A DNA stretch of 64,000 nucleotides from SH-MAG3 sp036374995 (GCA_036374995.1 DASUSS010000093.1:85100-149099), one strand, 5' to 3'; shown: positions 50,994 to 60,581, counted from the first letter of the stretch. The notes: generated from the letters alone by a model not told the origin. A program made the numbers and translations.

Positions 50994-52168
50994 CCGCGCA
51001 CCGCCTCCAGGTCTACCGCGAGACGGTCCAGAAGCAGCCACCCGTGCCGCGTCAGCCGCACCACGCCGCCGCCTCGCTCCGCCCACCCCTCCCGCTCCCA
51101 GTCGGCCGCACGCGCCACCTGCGCTGCGCTCAGCCGTTCCAGCTCCAGTCCGTCGGCCGCCCGCAATCCGAGCCAGACCCGCTCCAGCTCCATGTCCCCG
51201 GCACTCAGCTCCTCACGCCCCTCCTCCGGCGCCTCGCCGGCCCGCACCCGTCGCCGGTACTCCGCCCAGTCCCGCACGTTCCACGAGCGGACCGGCGGCT
51301 CGTAACTGTGCGCTCCGGGTCCGAGCCCGAGATACGGGCGGTGGCGCCAGTACGCCTGGTTGTGCAGGCTCTCGCGCCCCGGTCGGGCGAAGTTGGACAC
51401 CTCGTAGTGTACGAAACCGGCACTCCCGAGCAGCTCGGTGGCGAGCAGGTACTCCGCCGCGTAGCGATCCTCGTCCGGCATGGCTTCGCGGCCACTGGCG
51501 ACCCAGCGGCCGAGCGGAGTGGCCGACTCGGCGGTGAGGCCGTAGAGCGAGACGTGCTCCGGATCCAGCGCGATGACGCGCCGGAGATCGGCCTCCCAGT
51601 CCCGCTCGAGCCGCGCGGGCAGCGCGAAGATCAGGTCGATGCTCAGGTTTTCGATTCCGGCCGCGCGCGCCGCGTCGACGGCGCGTGCGGGACCGTCCGG
51701 CCCGTGCAGCCGCCCCATCCACTCGAGTGCAGGGGCACTGAACGTCTGAGCTCCGAGGCTGACCCGGTTGACGCCGGCGCGGGCCCAGTCGTGTGCGAGC
51801 CCGGCGGTGAACGTCTCCGGATTCGCCTCGGCGGTCCACTCCACCGTGTCGTCCCATGAGACGAACCGGCGCAGCGTCTCCGCGAGCCGCTGCATGGCGT
51901 CCGTCCCCAGTAGGGACGGGGTGCCGCCGCCCACGTAGATCGTCTTCAGGGCCGGATCCGTCCAGCTGCCGTGCTGCCTGCGCCAGGCCAGCTCCGCCGC
52001 GATGGCATCCAGCCAGGCGTCGACCGGTGGCACGCGCGCAGTCGTGACCGCGAAGTCGCAGTAGCTGCACCGCCGCAGGCAGAACGGCACGTGAATGTAG
52101 AGGTGTTCCGGACTCACCTGCGGTACTACCCGCCGGGGCGGCATCCGTTGCGAGGGCTCAGCCGGCAC
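50990..52168 (-). CDS. hemW: Radical SAM heme chaperone HemW
   Basis: The 392-residue protein has the radical-SAM cluster CLRRCSYCDF near residue 32 (CxxxCxxC), TIYVGGGTPSLLGTDAM, EANPETFT, and NRVSLGAQTFSAPALEWMGRLH, plus the C-terminal HemW domain with YWRHRPYLGLGPGAHSYE. HemW inserts heme into respiratory enzymes. It was formerly annotated as oxygen-independent coproporphyrinogen oxidase. A second Met at residue 9 is an alternative start. It overlaps dprA by 11 bases. Confidence 0.92.
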   Translation of the reverse strand: MPAEPSQRMPPRRVVPQVSPEHLYIHVPFCLRRCSYCDFAVTTARVPPVDAWLDAIAAELAWRRQHGSWTDPALKTIYVGGGTPSLLGTDAMQRLAETLRRFVSWDDTVEWTAEANPETFTAGLAHDWARAGVNRVSLGAQTFSAPALEWMGRLHGPDGPARAVDAARAAGIENLSIDLIFALPARLERDWEADLRRVIALDPEHVSLYGLTAESATPLGRWVASGREAMPDEDRYAAEYLLATELLGSAGFVHYEVSNFARPGRESLHNQAYWRHRPYLGLGPGAHSYEPPVRSWNVRDWAEYRRRVRAGEAPEEGREELSAGDMELERVWLGLRAADGLELERLSAAQVARAADWEREGWAERGGGVVRLTRHGWLLLDRLAVDLEAVRG

Positions 52169-53276
52169 GGGCCAGCGGCCGACAGCGCTCGAACCGCTGC
52201 CCGGGGAGCTGGCGCACCCGGCCGTCGAGCTCGAGCTCGAGCAGTGCGACCAGCGCGGCGGTGCTGGAGAGACCTGCCGCTCGCGCGATGGTGTCGGCGT
52301 GCACGGTCCGGCTGCCGAGGGCGCGCCAGACTCGGGCGTGAATGCCGTCCGCCGGCGGTGTGTCGTCGAGGAGCTCGAGGGGCGGCGGGTCGCCGATCTG
52401 CACCAGGCCGGTCGCCTCGAGCAGGTCCCGGAGTCCGGTATAGACGGACGCGCCGTCGCGGAGGAGTGCGAGACTGCCCTGCATGTTCGGCTCGTGCAGC
52501 ACGTTCGGCACGCAGTAGACCTGAACGCCCTGATTCGCCGCGTGATTGCCGGTCGTGAGCGCGCCGCTCCTCTCCCCGGCCTCGACCACGACGACCGCCT
52601 GGCTCAGTGCGGCGATGATGCGGTTCCGGTGCGGGAACTGATAGCGCCGCGGCGGCTCGCCGGGCAGCAGCTCCGAGAGGAGGAGGCCGTGCCGCGCGAT
52701 CCGCACGTGAAGCTCGCGGTTCTCACGCGGATAGCAGACATCGATGCCACAGCCGAGCACGCCGATGGTCGGACCGCCTGCCTCGAGTGCGGCCGCGTGC
52801 GCTGCCGCGTCGATGCCGCGCGCAACGCCGCTCACCACGCAGCCGCCGGCACGGGCGATGCCCGCACCGATCTGTTCCGCGATGTCGCGCCCGTATCCGG
52901 TCGCGCGGCGGCAGCCGACCACGGCGATGCCGGTCGCCGCGAGCAGCTCGAGCCGGCCGCGTGCGAACAGAATCGGCGGCGCGTGGTCCCCGAGCCGGAG
53001 CCGGACCAGCTCGGGGTACAGCGGATCGCCCCACGCGATCACGTGGATCGCGCCGGCGTCGAGCGCGGCGATGGCGCGCCGTACGCGCACCCGCACCGCA
53101 TCGGAGCGCGCGGCGGCGGCGAGGGTGCTGCCGTGGTCGGCACCGAGACGGGCGATGGCGCGGCAGGCGGCGCCGTGGCGGTCGAGCAGACGCAGGACCC
53201 CGGGCGCGGAGAGGCCCGGCAGTGCGAGGAGCGTGAGCCGAGCAACGAGCTCGGCCCGATCCACGTCCTCGCTCAC
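52158..53276 (-). CDS. dprA: DNA processing protein DprA
   Basis: The 372-residue protein starts with GTG at 53276, overlapping obg by four bases (GTGA). The N-terminal SAM-like helices are followed by the Rossmann-like core: GIAVVGCRRATGYGRDIAEQIGAGIA, VSGVARGIDAAAHAAALEAGG, GVLGCGIDVCYPREN, and RNRIIAALSQAVVVVEAGERSGALTT. A C-terminal winged helix is present (TVHADTIARAAGLSSTAAL). DprA loads RecA on incoming single-stranded DNA in natural transformation. Other com genes are not in the window. Confidence 0.95.
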   Translation of the reverse strand: MSEDVDRAELVARLTLLALPGLSAPGVLRLLDRHGAACRAIARLGADHGSTLAAAARSDAVRVRVRRAIAALDAGAIHVIAWGDPLYPELVRLRLGDHAPPILFARGRLELLAATGIAVVGCRRATGYGRDIAEQIGAGIARAGGCVVSGVARGIDAAAHAAALEAGGPTIGVLGCGIDVCYPRENRELHVRIARHGLLLSELLPGEPPRRYQFPHRNRIIAALSQAVVVVEAGERSGALTTGNHAANQGVQVYCVPNVLHEPNMQGSLALLRDGASVYTGLRDLLEATGLVQIGDPPPLELLDDTPPADGIHARVWRALGSRTVHADTIARAAGLSSTAALVALLELELDGRVRQLPGQRFERCRPLARAG

Positions 53277-54295
53277 GGCCGGTAGACCTCCGGCTCTTCC
53301 GGCTCCTCCTCGGCGACCGTATCGCGCACCCGCTGCCACAGCGACTCGAGCAGCTCGTTCAGACCGCGCCGCGCGACGGCGGAGATCGCGAACTGGCCCC
53401 ACGCGCCGGGCGCGTCCAGCTGCGGCGGAGCGTCACCGGGCGCGAGCACGTCCGTCTTCGTGATGATGATGCAGTGGGGCTTGTCGGCGAGATCGTTCGA
53501 GTACTGGCGCAGCTCGCGTCGCAGCAGCTCGTACTCGGCCTGGAGATCGTCGGTATCCAGCGGAATCAGGTACGCGAGCGTGCGCGTCCGCTCGATGTGG
53601 CGCAGGAAACGGTGCCCGAGTCCCCTGCCCTCGTGTGCGCCTTCGATGATGCCGGGAATGTCGGCAATGACGAACGTGCGCGAGCCTGGGAGCGAGACGA
53701 CGCCGAGGTTCGGCGTGAGCGTGGTGAACGGGTAATCGGCGATCTTCGGCGTGGCCGCGGACACGGCTGCGAGAAACGTGGACTTGCCCGCATTCGGCTG
53801 GCCGACCAGCCCGACGTCCGCGATGAGCTTCAGCTCGAGCGCGATGCGCCGCTGCTCGCCCTCCTCCCCCGGCTCCCAGTAACGCGGGGCCTGGCGCGTG
53901 GGCGTGGCGAACTGTGCGTTGCCGCGTCCGCCGCGTCCGCCGCGGGCCACGACCAGCTCCTGCCCGGCCGCGATCAGCTCGCCGATCTGCTCGCCGCTCT
54001 CCGCATCGCGCACGACCGTGCCGACCGGCACGCGCACGTACAGATCCTCTCCATCCCGGCCCGTGCGGTTCTTCCCCTGTCCGTGCTGACCACGCTCCGC
54101 CCGGTAGTGCTGCTGGTAGCGATGATCGAGCAGCGTCCACAGTTGCGGGTCCGCGCGCAGAATGACGCTGCCGCCATGGCCGCCATCACCGCCGGACGGA
54201 CCACCGAGCGCCACGCCCATCTCGCGGCGGAATGCCTCCGCGCCCGAGCCGCCCGTCCCGCCCGCGACCTGGATCTCGGCGTAATCGACGAACAT
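53273..54295 (-). CDS. obgE: GTPase Obg (CgtA)
   Basis: The 340-residue protein begins with the Gly-rich Obg fold (VDYAEIQVAGGTGGSGAEAFRREM, GGPSGGDGGHGGSVIL). The G domain follows: GQPNAGKSTFLAAVSAA (G1), YPFTTLTPNLG (G2), DIPGIIEGA (G3), ITKTD (G4). Obg binds the 50S subunit and links ribosome assembly with growth. The C-terminal acidic tail is short. It starts one base before the end of the CMD gene's stop region, so the two are likely coupled. Confidence 0.96.
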   Translation of the reverse strand: MFVDYAEIQVAGGTGGSGAEAFRREMGVALGGPSGGDGGHGGSVILRADPQLWTLLDHRYQQHYRAERGQHGQGKNRTGRDGEDLYVRVPVGTVVRDAESGEQIGELIAAGQELVVARGGRGGRGNAQFATPTRQAPRYWEPGEEGEQRRIALELKLIADVGLVGQPNAGKSTFLAAVSAATPKIADYPFTTLTPNLGVVSLPGSRTFVIADIPGIIEGAHEGRGLGHRFLRHIERTRTLAYLIPLDTDDLQAEYELLRRELRQYSNDLADKPHCIIITKTDVLAPGDAPPQLDAPGAWGQFAISAVARRGLNELLESLWQRVRDTVAEEEPEEPEVYRP

Positions 54296-54925
54296 TCAGT
54301 CCTTCTGCGTTGCCGCCTGATTGGCCGCAGCGCGCCGGGCGCGCACGGCATTCCACTGCTCCGCCAGCATGCGCGAGCGTTCCGGCGGCAGTGAGCCGAG
54401 CAGCCGCCGCACAGCCTCATCCACATCGGCTTCCTCGGCACCCGCATTGAGCGCGCCGCGCAGGTGCGAGTAGATCTGCGGCCCCGCATCCTGCGAGGCG
54501 AGCAGGGCCACGATGCACAGCTCGCGCTCGGCCAGACCGAGACCGGGACGGCCGAGCACCTTGCCGTATCCCTCGACGACCATCCATCGCTCCATGTCGG
54601 GGTGCAGCGCCGAGATGTTCGCGCGCAGCCGCTCGTACTGACCGCCGTAGACCTGTGCACAGATCTCCGCGCCGCGCCGCTCCCAGCGGTCCGAATCCCG
54701 CGCGGGCTCGCCGAGCGCCGGCAGCTCGCTGACGCGCCGCCACGCGGCCAGGCCGCGCAGCGCAGCGGGGTAGCCGAGGAACAGGTAGCTCTGCAGCAGC
54801 GCTTCCTCCACGGCGGTCTGCTCTGCAACCCCGATCGCCGATCGCAGTGCGGCATCGAGTCTGCCCGCCGACCCGCCCGCCAGCGCAGACGATATTTCGA
54901 GCAGCGCCCGCGTCTCGTCAGTCAT
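54296..54925 (-). CDS. Carboxymuconolactone decarboxylase family protein
   Basis: The 209-residue protein starts at 54925. The second half fits the CMD/AhpD fold: GLAERELCIVALLASQDAGPQIYSHLRGALNAGA, with the conserved Glu and His. The CxxC of the AhpD peroxidase type is absent. The first half (LLQSYLFLGYPAALRGLAAWR) looks like a second degenerate CMD repeat. The function is not deducible. Adjacent to obg without a gap. Confidence 0.75.
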   Translation of the reverse strand: MTDETRALLEISSALAGGSAGRLDAALRSAIGVAEQTAVEEALLQSYLFLGYPAALRGLAAWRRVSELPALGEPARDSDRWERRGAEICAQVYGGQYERLRANISALHPDMERWMVVEGYGKVLGRPGLGLAERELCIVALLASQDAGPQIYSHLRGALNAGAEEADVDEAVRRLLGSLPPERSRMLAEQWNAVRARRAAANQAATQKD

Positions 54926-55060
54926 GACTCCGCCATCCCCGGCATTGAGTGTCCGGCAGCGCGGGACACGCCTCCGCGCCGACCCGGCGAAGATGCGGCC
55001 GGACCTCGGCTGCAATCAAGCTCGGCCGGCGGCCTCGCGACATGGTTGTCCGGGGATAAT

Positions 55061-55990
55061 TCATGCCTGGACCTGCCGCGGCGGCGACTGTCCCGGCGCC
55101 ACCACGGTCACTGCGATGCCGCCGATGATCATGAAACCGCCCGCGACGGTCTGCGGCCCCGGCACTTCCGCGATCGCGGGAATCAGCCACGCGATGAGGG
55201 TCGCACCGATCGGTTCCGCGAGCATCGCGAGGTTCGCGATGTACGCACGGACGTAACGGAGCGCGTAGTTGACGGCGGTATGCCCGAGCATCATCGGTCC
55301 GGCAGCGAGTGCGACGAAGATCAGCCAGTCGCGCTTCGGGAACCCGGTCAGCGGCACCGCCGGCATCGCCGCCGCCGCGAGCACCAGTACGAGGGCGGCG
55401 ATGCCGTAGACGATCGCGATGTACCACCACAGATCGAGCTCCCGCCGCAGCCGTCGCCCGATCACGTAGTAGATCGACACGAACACGGCGCCGGCGAGCG
55501 CGAGTCCATCGCCGAGGATCGCGCGCGGCCCGAGGCCGAAGTCGCCCCATGCGATGACGACCGCGCCGGCAACGGCGATCACGATGCCGAGCCACTGCCG
55601 CCGCGTCGCCGGCTCACCGAGCAGTGTTGCGGACAGCAGCGCGACGAATACCGGCTGAGCCGACACGAGAACGACCGAGCTCGATACGGTCGTGAGACCG
55701 ATCGAGGCGATCCAGCTCCAGAAATGCGCGGCGAGGAAGAACCCGGCGATGGCCGCCAGTCGCCACTCCGCACGGCTCAGCCGAGGCAGGGCGGGACGTC
55801 GTGCGAGCAGCACGAGTGCGATGAACGCCACGGACAGGACCAGCCTCCAAGCCGCGACCGCGAGCGCCGGTGCGGACGCGAAGCGCACGAGCGGCCCCGC
55901 CCAGCTGATCGCCAGGACGGCAACCACGAGCGCGCCGGCCGGCGGTATCGCCGGCCGATCGGGCGGCAGCGGTGTCTGCGCCTGCCGCAT
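55061..55990 (-). CDS. EamA/DMT family transporter
   Basis: The 309-residue membrane protein starts at 55990, overlapping the TauE gene by one base. It has ten hydrophobic segments in two EamA repeats (VVAVLAISWAGPLVRFASAP, WSWIASIGLTTVSSSVVLVSA, and MMLGHTAVNYALRYVRAYIANLAMLAEPIGATLIAW). Such proteins export metabolites or take up small solutes. The substrate is unknown. Confidence 0.88.
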   Translation of the reverse strand: MRQAQTPLPPDRPAIPPAGALVVAVLAISWAGPLVRFASAPALAVAAWRLVLSVAFIALVLLARRPALPRLSRAEWRLAAIAGFFLAAHFWSWIASIGLTTVSSSVVLVSAQPVFVALLSATLLGEPATRRQWLGIVIAVAGAVVIAWGDFGLGPRAILGDGLALAGAVFVSIYYVIGRRLRRELDLWWYIAIVYGIAALVLVLAAAAMPAVPLTGFPKRDWLIFVALAAGPMMLGHTAVNYALRYVRAYIANLAMLAEPIGATLIAWLIPAIAEVPGPQTVAGGFMIIGGIAVTVVAPGQSPPRQVQA

Positions 55991-56829
55991 CACCGCTCGA
56001 GCAGCTGGCCGACGTGGCGGATGATGAGATCGGCGCCCAGCACGGCGAACAGGACGGCGAAGATCCAGCGCAGCCGCTTCGCGCCGAGGCGCTGGTTCAG
56101 CTTCGCACCCCAGCGGGCGGCGAGGATCGCTCCGGGCAGCATCGGCAGCGCCGCGTAGATGTGGACGTAGCCGACGTGACCGGGCGGCAGCCCGTCGATG
56201 CGCGCGCCCGTGAGCATGTACGTGAGCGTGCCCGCGGTCGCGGCGAATGCCACGATCGCGAGCGAGGTCGCCGCGACGAAACGGATGTCGAGCCGAAGCA
56301 CATAGATCAGCAGCGGGATCGCGATGAGTCCGCCGCCCACACCGAGCATGGCGGAGAATATGCCGACTCCGGCACCCGTGATCGCCGCGAGCACCAGGTT
56401 CGAGCGCTGCGGACCGGTCGTCTTCGATGCGGGAGCCGTCAGCAGCTGCGCGGCCGTGAGCAGCAGGAACGTGCCGAACGCAACCTTGAGCAGCTCGGGC
56501 GGGAGTCGCGTCGCGATCGTGGCGGCGAGTGCCGCCAGCACCATGGAGAAGAGCGCGACGGGAAGCGCGACCCGCCACGCAACGAGTCCGCTGCGCGCGT
56601 ACGTGGCCGTGCCCGCGATGGCCGTGGGCACGATGATCAGCAGGCTCGTCGCGTGGGCGACCGGCGCGTGCAGCATCTCGGGCATGCTTACGCCGCTCCA
56701 CGCCGCGTGGCCGTAAAAGAAATAGAGGAAGGGTACGATGAGTACCCCTCCTCCAATTCCCACGAGGCCAGCCAGGAATCCGACAGCGAACCCGACGACG
56801 ATCAGCGCCAGCAGCGCCGCCGCAGTCAT
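55990..56829 (-). CDS. TauE/SafE family sulfite or sulfonate exporter
   Basis: The 279-residue membrane protein has about eight hydrophobic segments and the family signature: LIVVGFAVGFLAGLVGIGGGVLIVPFLYFF in the first repeat and TGAGVGIFSAMLGVGGGLIAIPLLIYV in the second. TauE/SafE proteins export sulfite, sulfoacetate or related anions. The pairing with an EamA transporter is uninformative. The substrate is not shown by the context. Confidence 0.88.
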   Translation of the reverse strand: MTAAALLALIVVGFAVGFLAGLVGIGGGVLIVPFLYFFYGHAAWSGVSMPEMLHAPVAHATSLLIIVPTAIAGTATYARSGLVAWRVALPVALFSMVLAALAATIATRLPPELLKVAFGTFLLLTAAQLLTAPASKTTGPQRSNLVLAAITGAGVGIFSAMLGVGGGLIAIPLLIYVLRLDIRFVAATSLAIVAFAATAGTLTYMLTGARIDGLPPGHVGYVHIYAALPMLPGAILAARWGAKLNQRLGAKRLRWIFAVLFAVLGADLIIRHVGQLLER

Positions 56830-56851
56830 CGGGGGATGCGTCCCCCTCCGG

Positions 56852-58501
56852 TCAGCGCGGCGCCGGCGTCATGCGGCCGGGCTCGCGCGCAGCGTTGCGC
56901 TGCGCATTGATGCTCTGCGCAAGCGAGAACAGCGACTCCGGCGATGACGCGCGTCGCAGCAGATCCGTGGCCGCACGCACCTGCGGGTCCTCCGAGTTCA
57001 CGCGCTGCCGTGCACCTTCCTCGCCCCACTTCGAATAGGTGATCTCGTAGCCGAGATCGTTGGCGACCCACCGCGCTGCGCCGTCGAACAGCTCACGGTC
57101 GACTTCCACCCCCGCCGCGCGGATCGCGCGGTAGAACCGATCGAGTACCTCGGGCGTCACGCCGAAGCCGGGCCGGAGATCCGGGTTCTCGCGCAGGAAC
57201 TGCACGGCGAAGCTCAGCCGCGCATGGATGTACTCCTGAAGGTCCGTCTGAACCTCCTGCACGAACATCCGCTCATCCATCGTCAGCGTGTCCGGTGCGA
57301 GCACCAGGTCCGGATGGATGCCGCCGCCGCCGTACACCGTGCGGCCCTTGTCCGTCCGATACGCCGGCCGCGGCGTCGAGTCCTCCGTCGCCGACGGTCC
57401 GCCCACCTCGTCTTCGACGAGGTGCGCATCGATGCCGTACGGCTTCTGGATGCTGCGGCCCACCGGCGTGTACCACCGCGCCGTCGTCACCTTCAGCCAG
57501 TTCTCGTCATCGAGCGGATACAGCGATTGCACCGAGCCCTTGCCGTAGGTCGTCCGGCCGAGCACCAGCGCGCGGTCGTGGTCCTGCAGCGCGCCCGCGA
57601 CGATCTCCGACGCCGACGCGCTCTGCGGCCCGACCAGCACCACGATCGGCAGGCCCGGGAACTGATCCGCCGTCCGGGCTACTGCGCGCTGATTCTGGTT
57701 GGCCGCCCGTCCCTTCGTCTCGACCACGGTCAGACCGCGCTCGAGGAACAGGTCCGCAACGGAGACGCCCTGATCGAGCAGACCGCCCGGGTTGCGCCGC
57801 AGGTCGAGAATCACGCCCCGCACACCCGCCCCGCGCAACTCCTCGATCGCGGCGCGCAGCTCGGACGTCGAGCTCTCGCTGAACGAGACCATTTCCACGT
57901 AACCCACATTGCCGTCCAGCACGTACGCCGACGGCACCGCCTGGATGTGGATCTCCTCGCGCACGATCCGGATCGGGATCGGCTGGTCGACGCCGCCGCG
58001 CGCGATCTTGATATCGACCGGGCTGCCCTCCGGACCGCGCAGCTTGCTCACTGCCAGGTCCGTGTCCCAGTCCCGCGTCGACTCGCCGTTCACCTCGATG
58101 ATCTGATCGCCCGCCTGCAGGCCCGCGCGCGCACCCGGCGTGCCCGGCAGCGGACTGATCACCGTGATCCAGTCGCCGCGCTTGTCGATCTGCACGCCAA
58201 TGCCGCCGTACTCTCCCTGCGTCTGCAGCCGCAGCCGCTCGTAGTCCTTCGCGACCATCAGCGACGTGTGCGGATCGCCCAGCTCCTCGAGCATCCCGTC
58301 GATCGCCATCCGGTACAGCTCCGACGGCTGCTTCGCGTCCACGAAATTGTTCGACACGAACCGCAGCACGTCCTCGAACAGGCGCGCATTCGCGTAAATG
58401 TTGCGCTCCTGCCCCACACCCCGCTGCAGGAACCAGCCACCGGTCGCCATCGCCGTCACTGCGACGAGCACCGGCGCCATGATCGTGCGCTTCATCTTCA
58501 T
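56852..58501 (-). CDS. S41 family carboxy-terminal processing protease (CtpA-like)
   Basis: The 549-residue protein starts at 58501 behind GGAGG. An N-terminal signal anchor (APVLVAVTAMATGGWFL) precedes the helical bundle, the PDZ domain (GGIGVQIDKRGDWITVISPLPGTPGARAGLQAGDQIIEVNG) and the S41 protease core. The catalytic Ser is in VGPQSASASEIVAGAL, with Lys in GKGSVQSLYPL. It probably acts in the periplasm on membrane or wall proteins. The C-terminal extension of about 150 residues is larger than in basic CtpA. It lies 45 bases after tmk. Confidence 0.93.
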   Translation of the reverse strand: MKMKRTIMAPVLVAVTAMATGGWFLQRGVGQERNIYANARLFEDVLRFVSNNFVDAKQPSELYRMAIDGMLEELGDPHTSLMVAKDYERLRLQTQGEYGGIGVQIDKRGDWITVISPLPGTPGARAGLQAGDQIIEVNGESTRDWDTDLAVSKLRGPEGSPVDIKIARGGVDQPIPIRIVREEIHIQAVPSAYVLDGNVGYVEMVSFSESSTSELRAAIEELRGAGVRGVILDLRRNPGGLLDQGVSVADLFLERGLTVVETKGRAANQNQRAVARTADQFPGLPIVVLVGPQSASASEIVAGALQDHDRALVLGRTTYGKGSVQSLYPLDDENWLKVTTARWYTPVGRSIQKPYGIDAHLVEDEVGGPSATEDSTPRPAYRTDKGRTVYGGGGIHPDLVLAPDTLTMDERMFVQEVQTDLQEYIHARLSFAVQFLRENPDLRPGFGVTPEVLDRFYRAIRAAGVEVDRELFDGAARWVANDLGYEITYSKWGEEGARQRVNSEDPQVRAATDLLRRASSPESLFSLAQSINAQRNAAREPGRMTPAPR

Positions 58502-58546
58502 CCGTCCTCCAGGACGCTCTCCGACTCCCGGCATTTGCTTCAGACT

Positions 58547-59176
58547 CTAACCCTGCGCCGCCGGGAATGTTTCTGGAAACCGCTCGTGCAGCAACGCCCG
58601 GATCCGCAGCTCCACCGCCTCCGGCGTTCCCGCACCGGATACGACCGAGATACCGGGTTCGCTTTCCGAGAGCAAGCGATATGCCCGCCCGACTTCACCG
58701 TGGAAACCGTCTCCGGCGCGCTCGATACGGTCCGCCCCCCTCCCCTCCCGATCGCGCCGCACCGCACCTTCCTGCGGATCCACGTCAAGAAGTATCGTCA
58801 GATCGGGACGCAGGCCGCCCGTGGCAAAGACATTCACCCGCCGGATCTCGTCCAGCGGCAGCCCCCGGCCGTACCCCTGGTACGCCAACGATGACAGCTC
58901 GTACCGATCCGAGATTACCACCTCACCGCGCGCCAGCGCCGGTCGGACCACCTGCTCCACGAAAGCGGCACGCGCCGCGAGCATCAGCAACAGCTCCGAG
59001 CGGTCCGGCACCTCATCGCTGTGCAGCAGCACCCGGCGGATCTCCTCGCCGAGCGCCGTCCCTCCCGGCTCCCGCGTCAGCACGTGCCTGATTCCCAGCC
59101 GGTCCAACCAGACCGACAGGCGGGTGGCCTGAGTCGATTTGCCGGAACCCTCGACGCCCTCGAAGACAATGAACAT
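58547..59176 (-). CDS. tmk: Thymidylate kinase
   Basis: The 209-residue enzyme phosphorylates dTMP to dTDP. I choose the start at 59176 (FIVFEGVEGSGKSTQATRL, P-loop), with an alternative three codons upstream at 59185. TREPGGTALGEEIR, the DRY motif ISDRYELSSLAYQGYGRGL, and the LID region DREGRGADRIE are present. It is followed by the S41 protease gene. Confidence 0.95.
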   Translation of the reverse strand: MFIVFEGVEGSGKSTQATRLSVWLDRLGIRHVLTREPGGTALGEEIRRVLLHSDEVPDRSELLLMLAARAAFVEQVVRPALARGEVVISDRYELSSLAYQGYGRGLPLDEIRRVNVFATGGLRPDLTILLDVDPQEGAVRRDREGRGADRIERAGDGFHGEVGRAYRLLSESEPGISVVSGAGTPEAVELRIRALLHERFPETFPAAQG

Positions 59177-59190
59177 GCAGTGCACGATGC

Positions 59191-59232
59191 GGGAGCGGGA
59201 TCGGTCCCGAGCCCGGAACCGATCCCGCTCCC
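59191..59232. repeat. 15-bp perfect inverted repeat carrying the GGGAGCGGGATCGG motif
   Basis: GGGAGCGGGATCGGT at 59191-59205 pairs perfectly with its reverse complement at 59218-59232 around a 12-base loop. A further partial unit extends to about 59240. It fills most of the 67-base spacer between ino1 and tmk. It may end ino1 transcription, though no T-run follows. The same core forms the direct repeats at 16433-16543. Confidence 0.75.
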
Positions 59233-59243
59233 GATCCCGTTCG

Positions 59244-60575
59244 TCATCCGACTTCCACGGTTTCCTCGTAGTAGTCGAGTCCCAGATGGGTGATCTGGTC
59301 CTCGCCCATGATGTGGCGCAGCGTGTTCTTCAGCTTCATGTGCTGGATGAACAGGTCGTGCTCGGGATAGAGTCCCGGCGCGGTCATGGGGCTCTTGAAG
59401 TAGAAGCTCAGCCACTCCTGGATGCCGCTCATGCCCGCGCGTTGCGCGAGGTCCATGAACAGCGCGAGATCGAGCACGATGGGCGCGGCGAGGATCGAGT
59501 CGCGGCAGAGGAAGTCGACCTTGATCTGCATCGGGTAACCGAGCCAGCCGAAGATGTCGAGGTTGTCCCAGCCTTCCTTGTTGTCGCCGCGGGGCGGATA
59601 GTACTCGATGCGCACCTTGTGATAGACGTTGCCGTACAGCTCCGGGTGGATCTTCGGCTGGAGGATGTGCTCGATGACGCCGAGCTTCGACTCCTCCTTC
59701 GTCTTGAACGACTGCGGGTCGTCGAGCACCGCGCCATCCCGGTTGCCGAGAATGTTCGTGCTGAACCAGCCGCTCAGCCCGAGCATGCGCGCCTTCAGCC
59801 CCGGTGCGAGGATCGTCTTCATCATCGTCTGGCCGGACTTGAAGTCCTTGCCGGAGATGGCGACGCCCTCGCGCTTCGCGAGCTCCTGGATCGCGGGGAA
59901 GTCCACCGTCAGGTTCGGCGCCCCGTTCGCGAACGGCACGCCTTCCATGATCGCCGCCCACGCATAGATCATTGACGGTGCGATCGCGGGATCGTTCGCA
60001 TCGAGCGCCTGCTCGAACTTCTCGAGCGACAGGTGCGCATCGGAGGGCTGCATGAACACCTCCGTCGATGCGCACCACACCATCACGAGCCGGTCGCAGC
60101 CGTGCTGCGCCCTGAAATCGCGGATGTCCTGGCGCAGCTGCTCACCGAGATCGCGCTTCGTCGCACCCTGCTTCACGTTCGTGCCGTCGATGCGCGTCAC
60201 GTACCGGTTGTCGAACACGGCCGGCATCGGCTTGATGCCCTGCAGGAACTCCGCGATCGGTTCGATGTGCTCCCACTTGTTCAGCACGCCCGCGTTCAGC
60301 GCGCTCTCGTACGCACTGTCCGGGATCGGGTCCCAGCCGCCGAACACGATGTCGTTCAGCGATGCGAGCGGGACCAGCTCGCGGATCAGCGGGTTGCGGT
60401 TGTCCGTGCGCTTGCCGAGCCGGATGTGCGCGAGCTGGGTGAGCGAGCCGATCGGCTCCGCCATCCCGCGCCGCACGGCCTCGACACCGGCGATGAACGT
60501 GGTCGCGACCGCGCCCATGCCGGGCAGCAGCACGCCGAGCTTCCCCTGTGCAGGCTTCACATCGATGCCGCTCAT
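59244..60575 (-). CDS. ino1: myo-Inositol-1-phosphate synthase
   Basis: The 443-residue enzyme converts glucose 6-phosphate to 1L-myo-inositol 1-phosphate with NAD. It has the Rossmann start LGVLLPGMGAVATTFIAG, VFGGWDPIPDSAYESA, the catalytic-core segment ISGKDFKSGQTMMKTILAPGL, STNILGNRDGAVLDDP, and KVDFLCRDSILAAPIVLDLALFMDLA. The length suits the bacterial/archaeal enzymes. It follows the CDP-alcohol phosphotransferase gene by six bases, which points to inositol phospholipid synthesis. Confidence 0.95.
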   Translation of the reverse strand: MSGIDVKPAQGKLGVLLPGMGAVATTFIAGVEAVRRGMAEPIGSLTQLAHIRLGKRTDNRNPLIRELVPLASLNDIVFGGWDPIPDSAYESALNAGVLNKWEHIEPIAEFLQGIKPMPAVFDNRYVTRIDGTNVKQGATKRDLGEQLRQDIRDFRAQHGCDRLVMVWCASTEVFMQPSDAHLSLEKFEQALDANDPAIAPSMIYAWAAIMEGVPFANGAPNLTVDFPAIQELAKREGVAISGKDFKSGQTMMKTILAPGLKARMLGLSGWFSTNILGNRDGAVLDDPQSFKTKEESKLGVIEHILQPKIHPELYGNVYHKVRIEYYPPRGDNKEGWDNLDIFGWLGYPMQIKVDFLCRDSILAAPIVLDLALFMDLAQRAGMSGIQEWLSFYFKSPMTAPGLYPEHDLFIQHMKLKNTLRHIMGEDQITHLGLDYYEETVEVG

Positions 60576-60581
60576 ATGACC

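Noticed and set aside
59077..60078. A minus-strand frame overlapping ino1 and tmk with an Ile-Gly-Ser-Gly repeat
   Set aside because: It reads the hairpin repeat and the wrong frame of ino1. It has no family features and conflicts with two certain genes.
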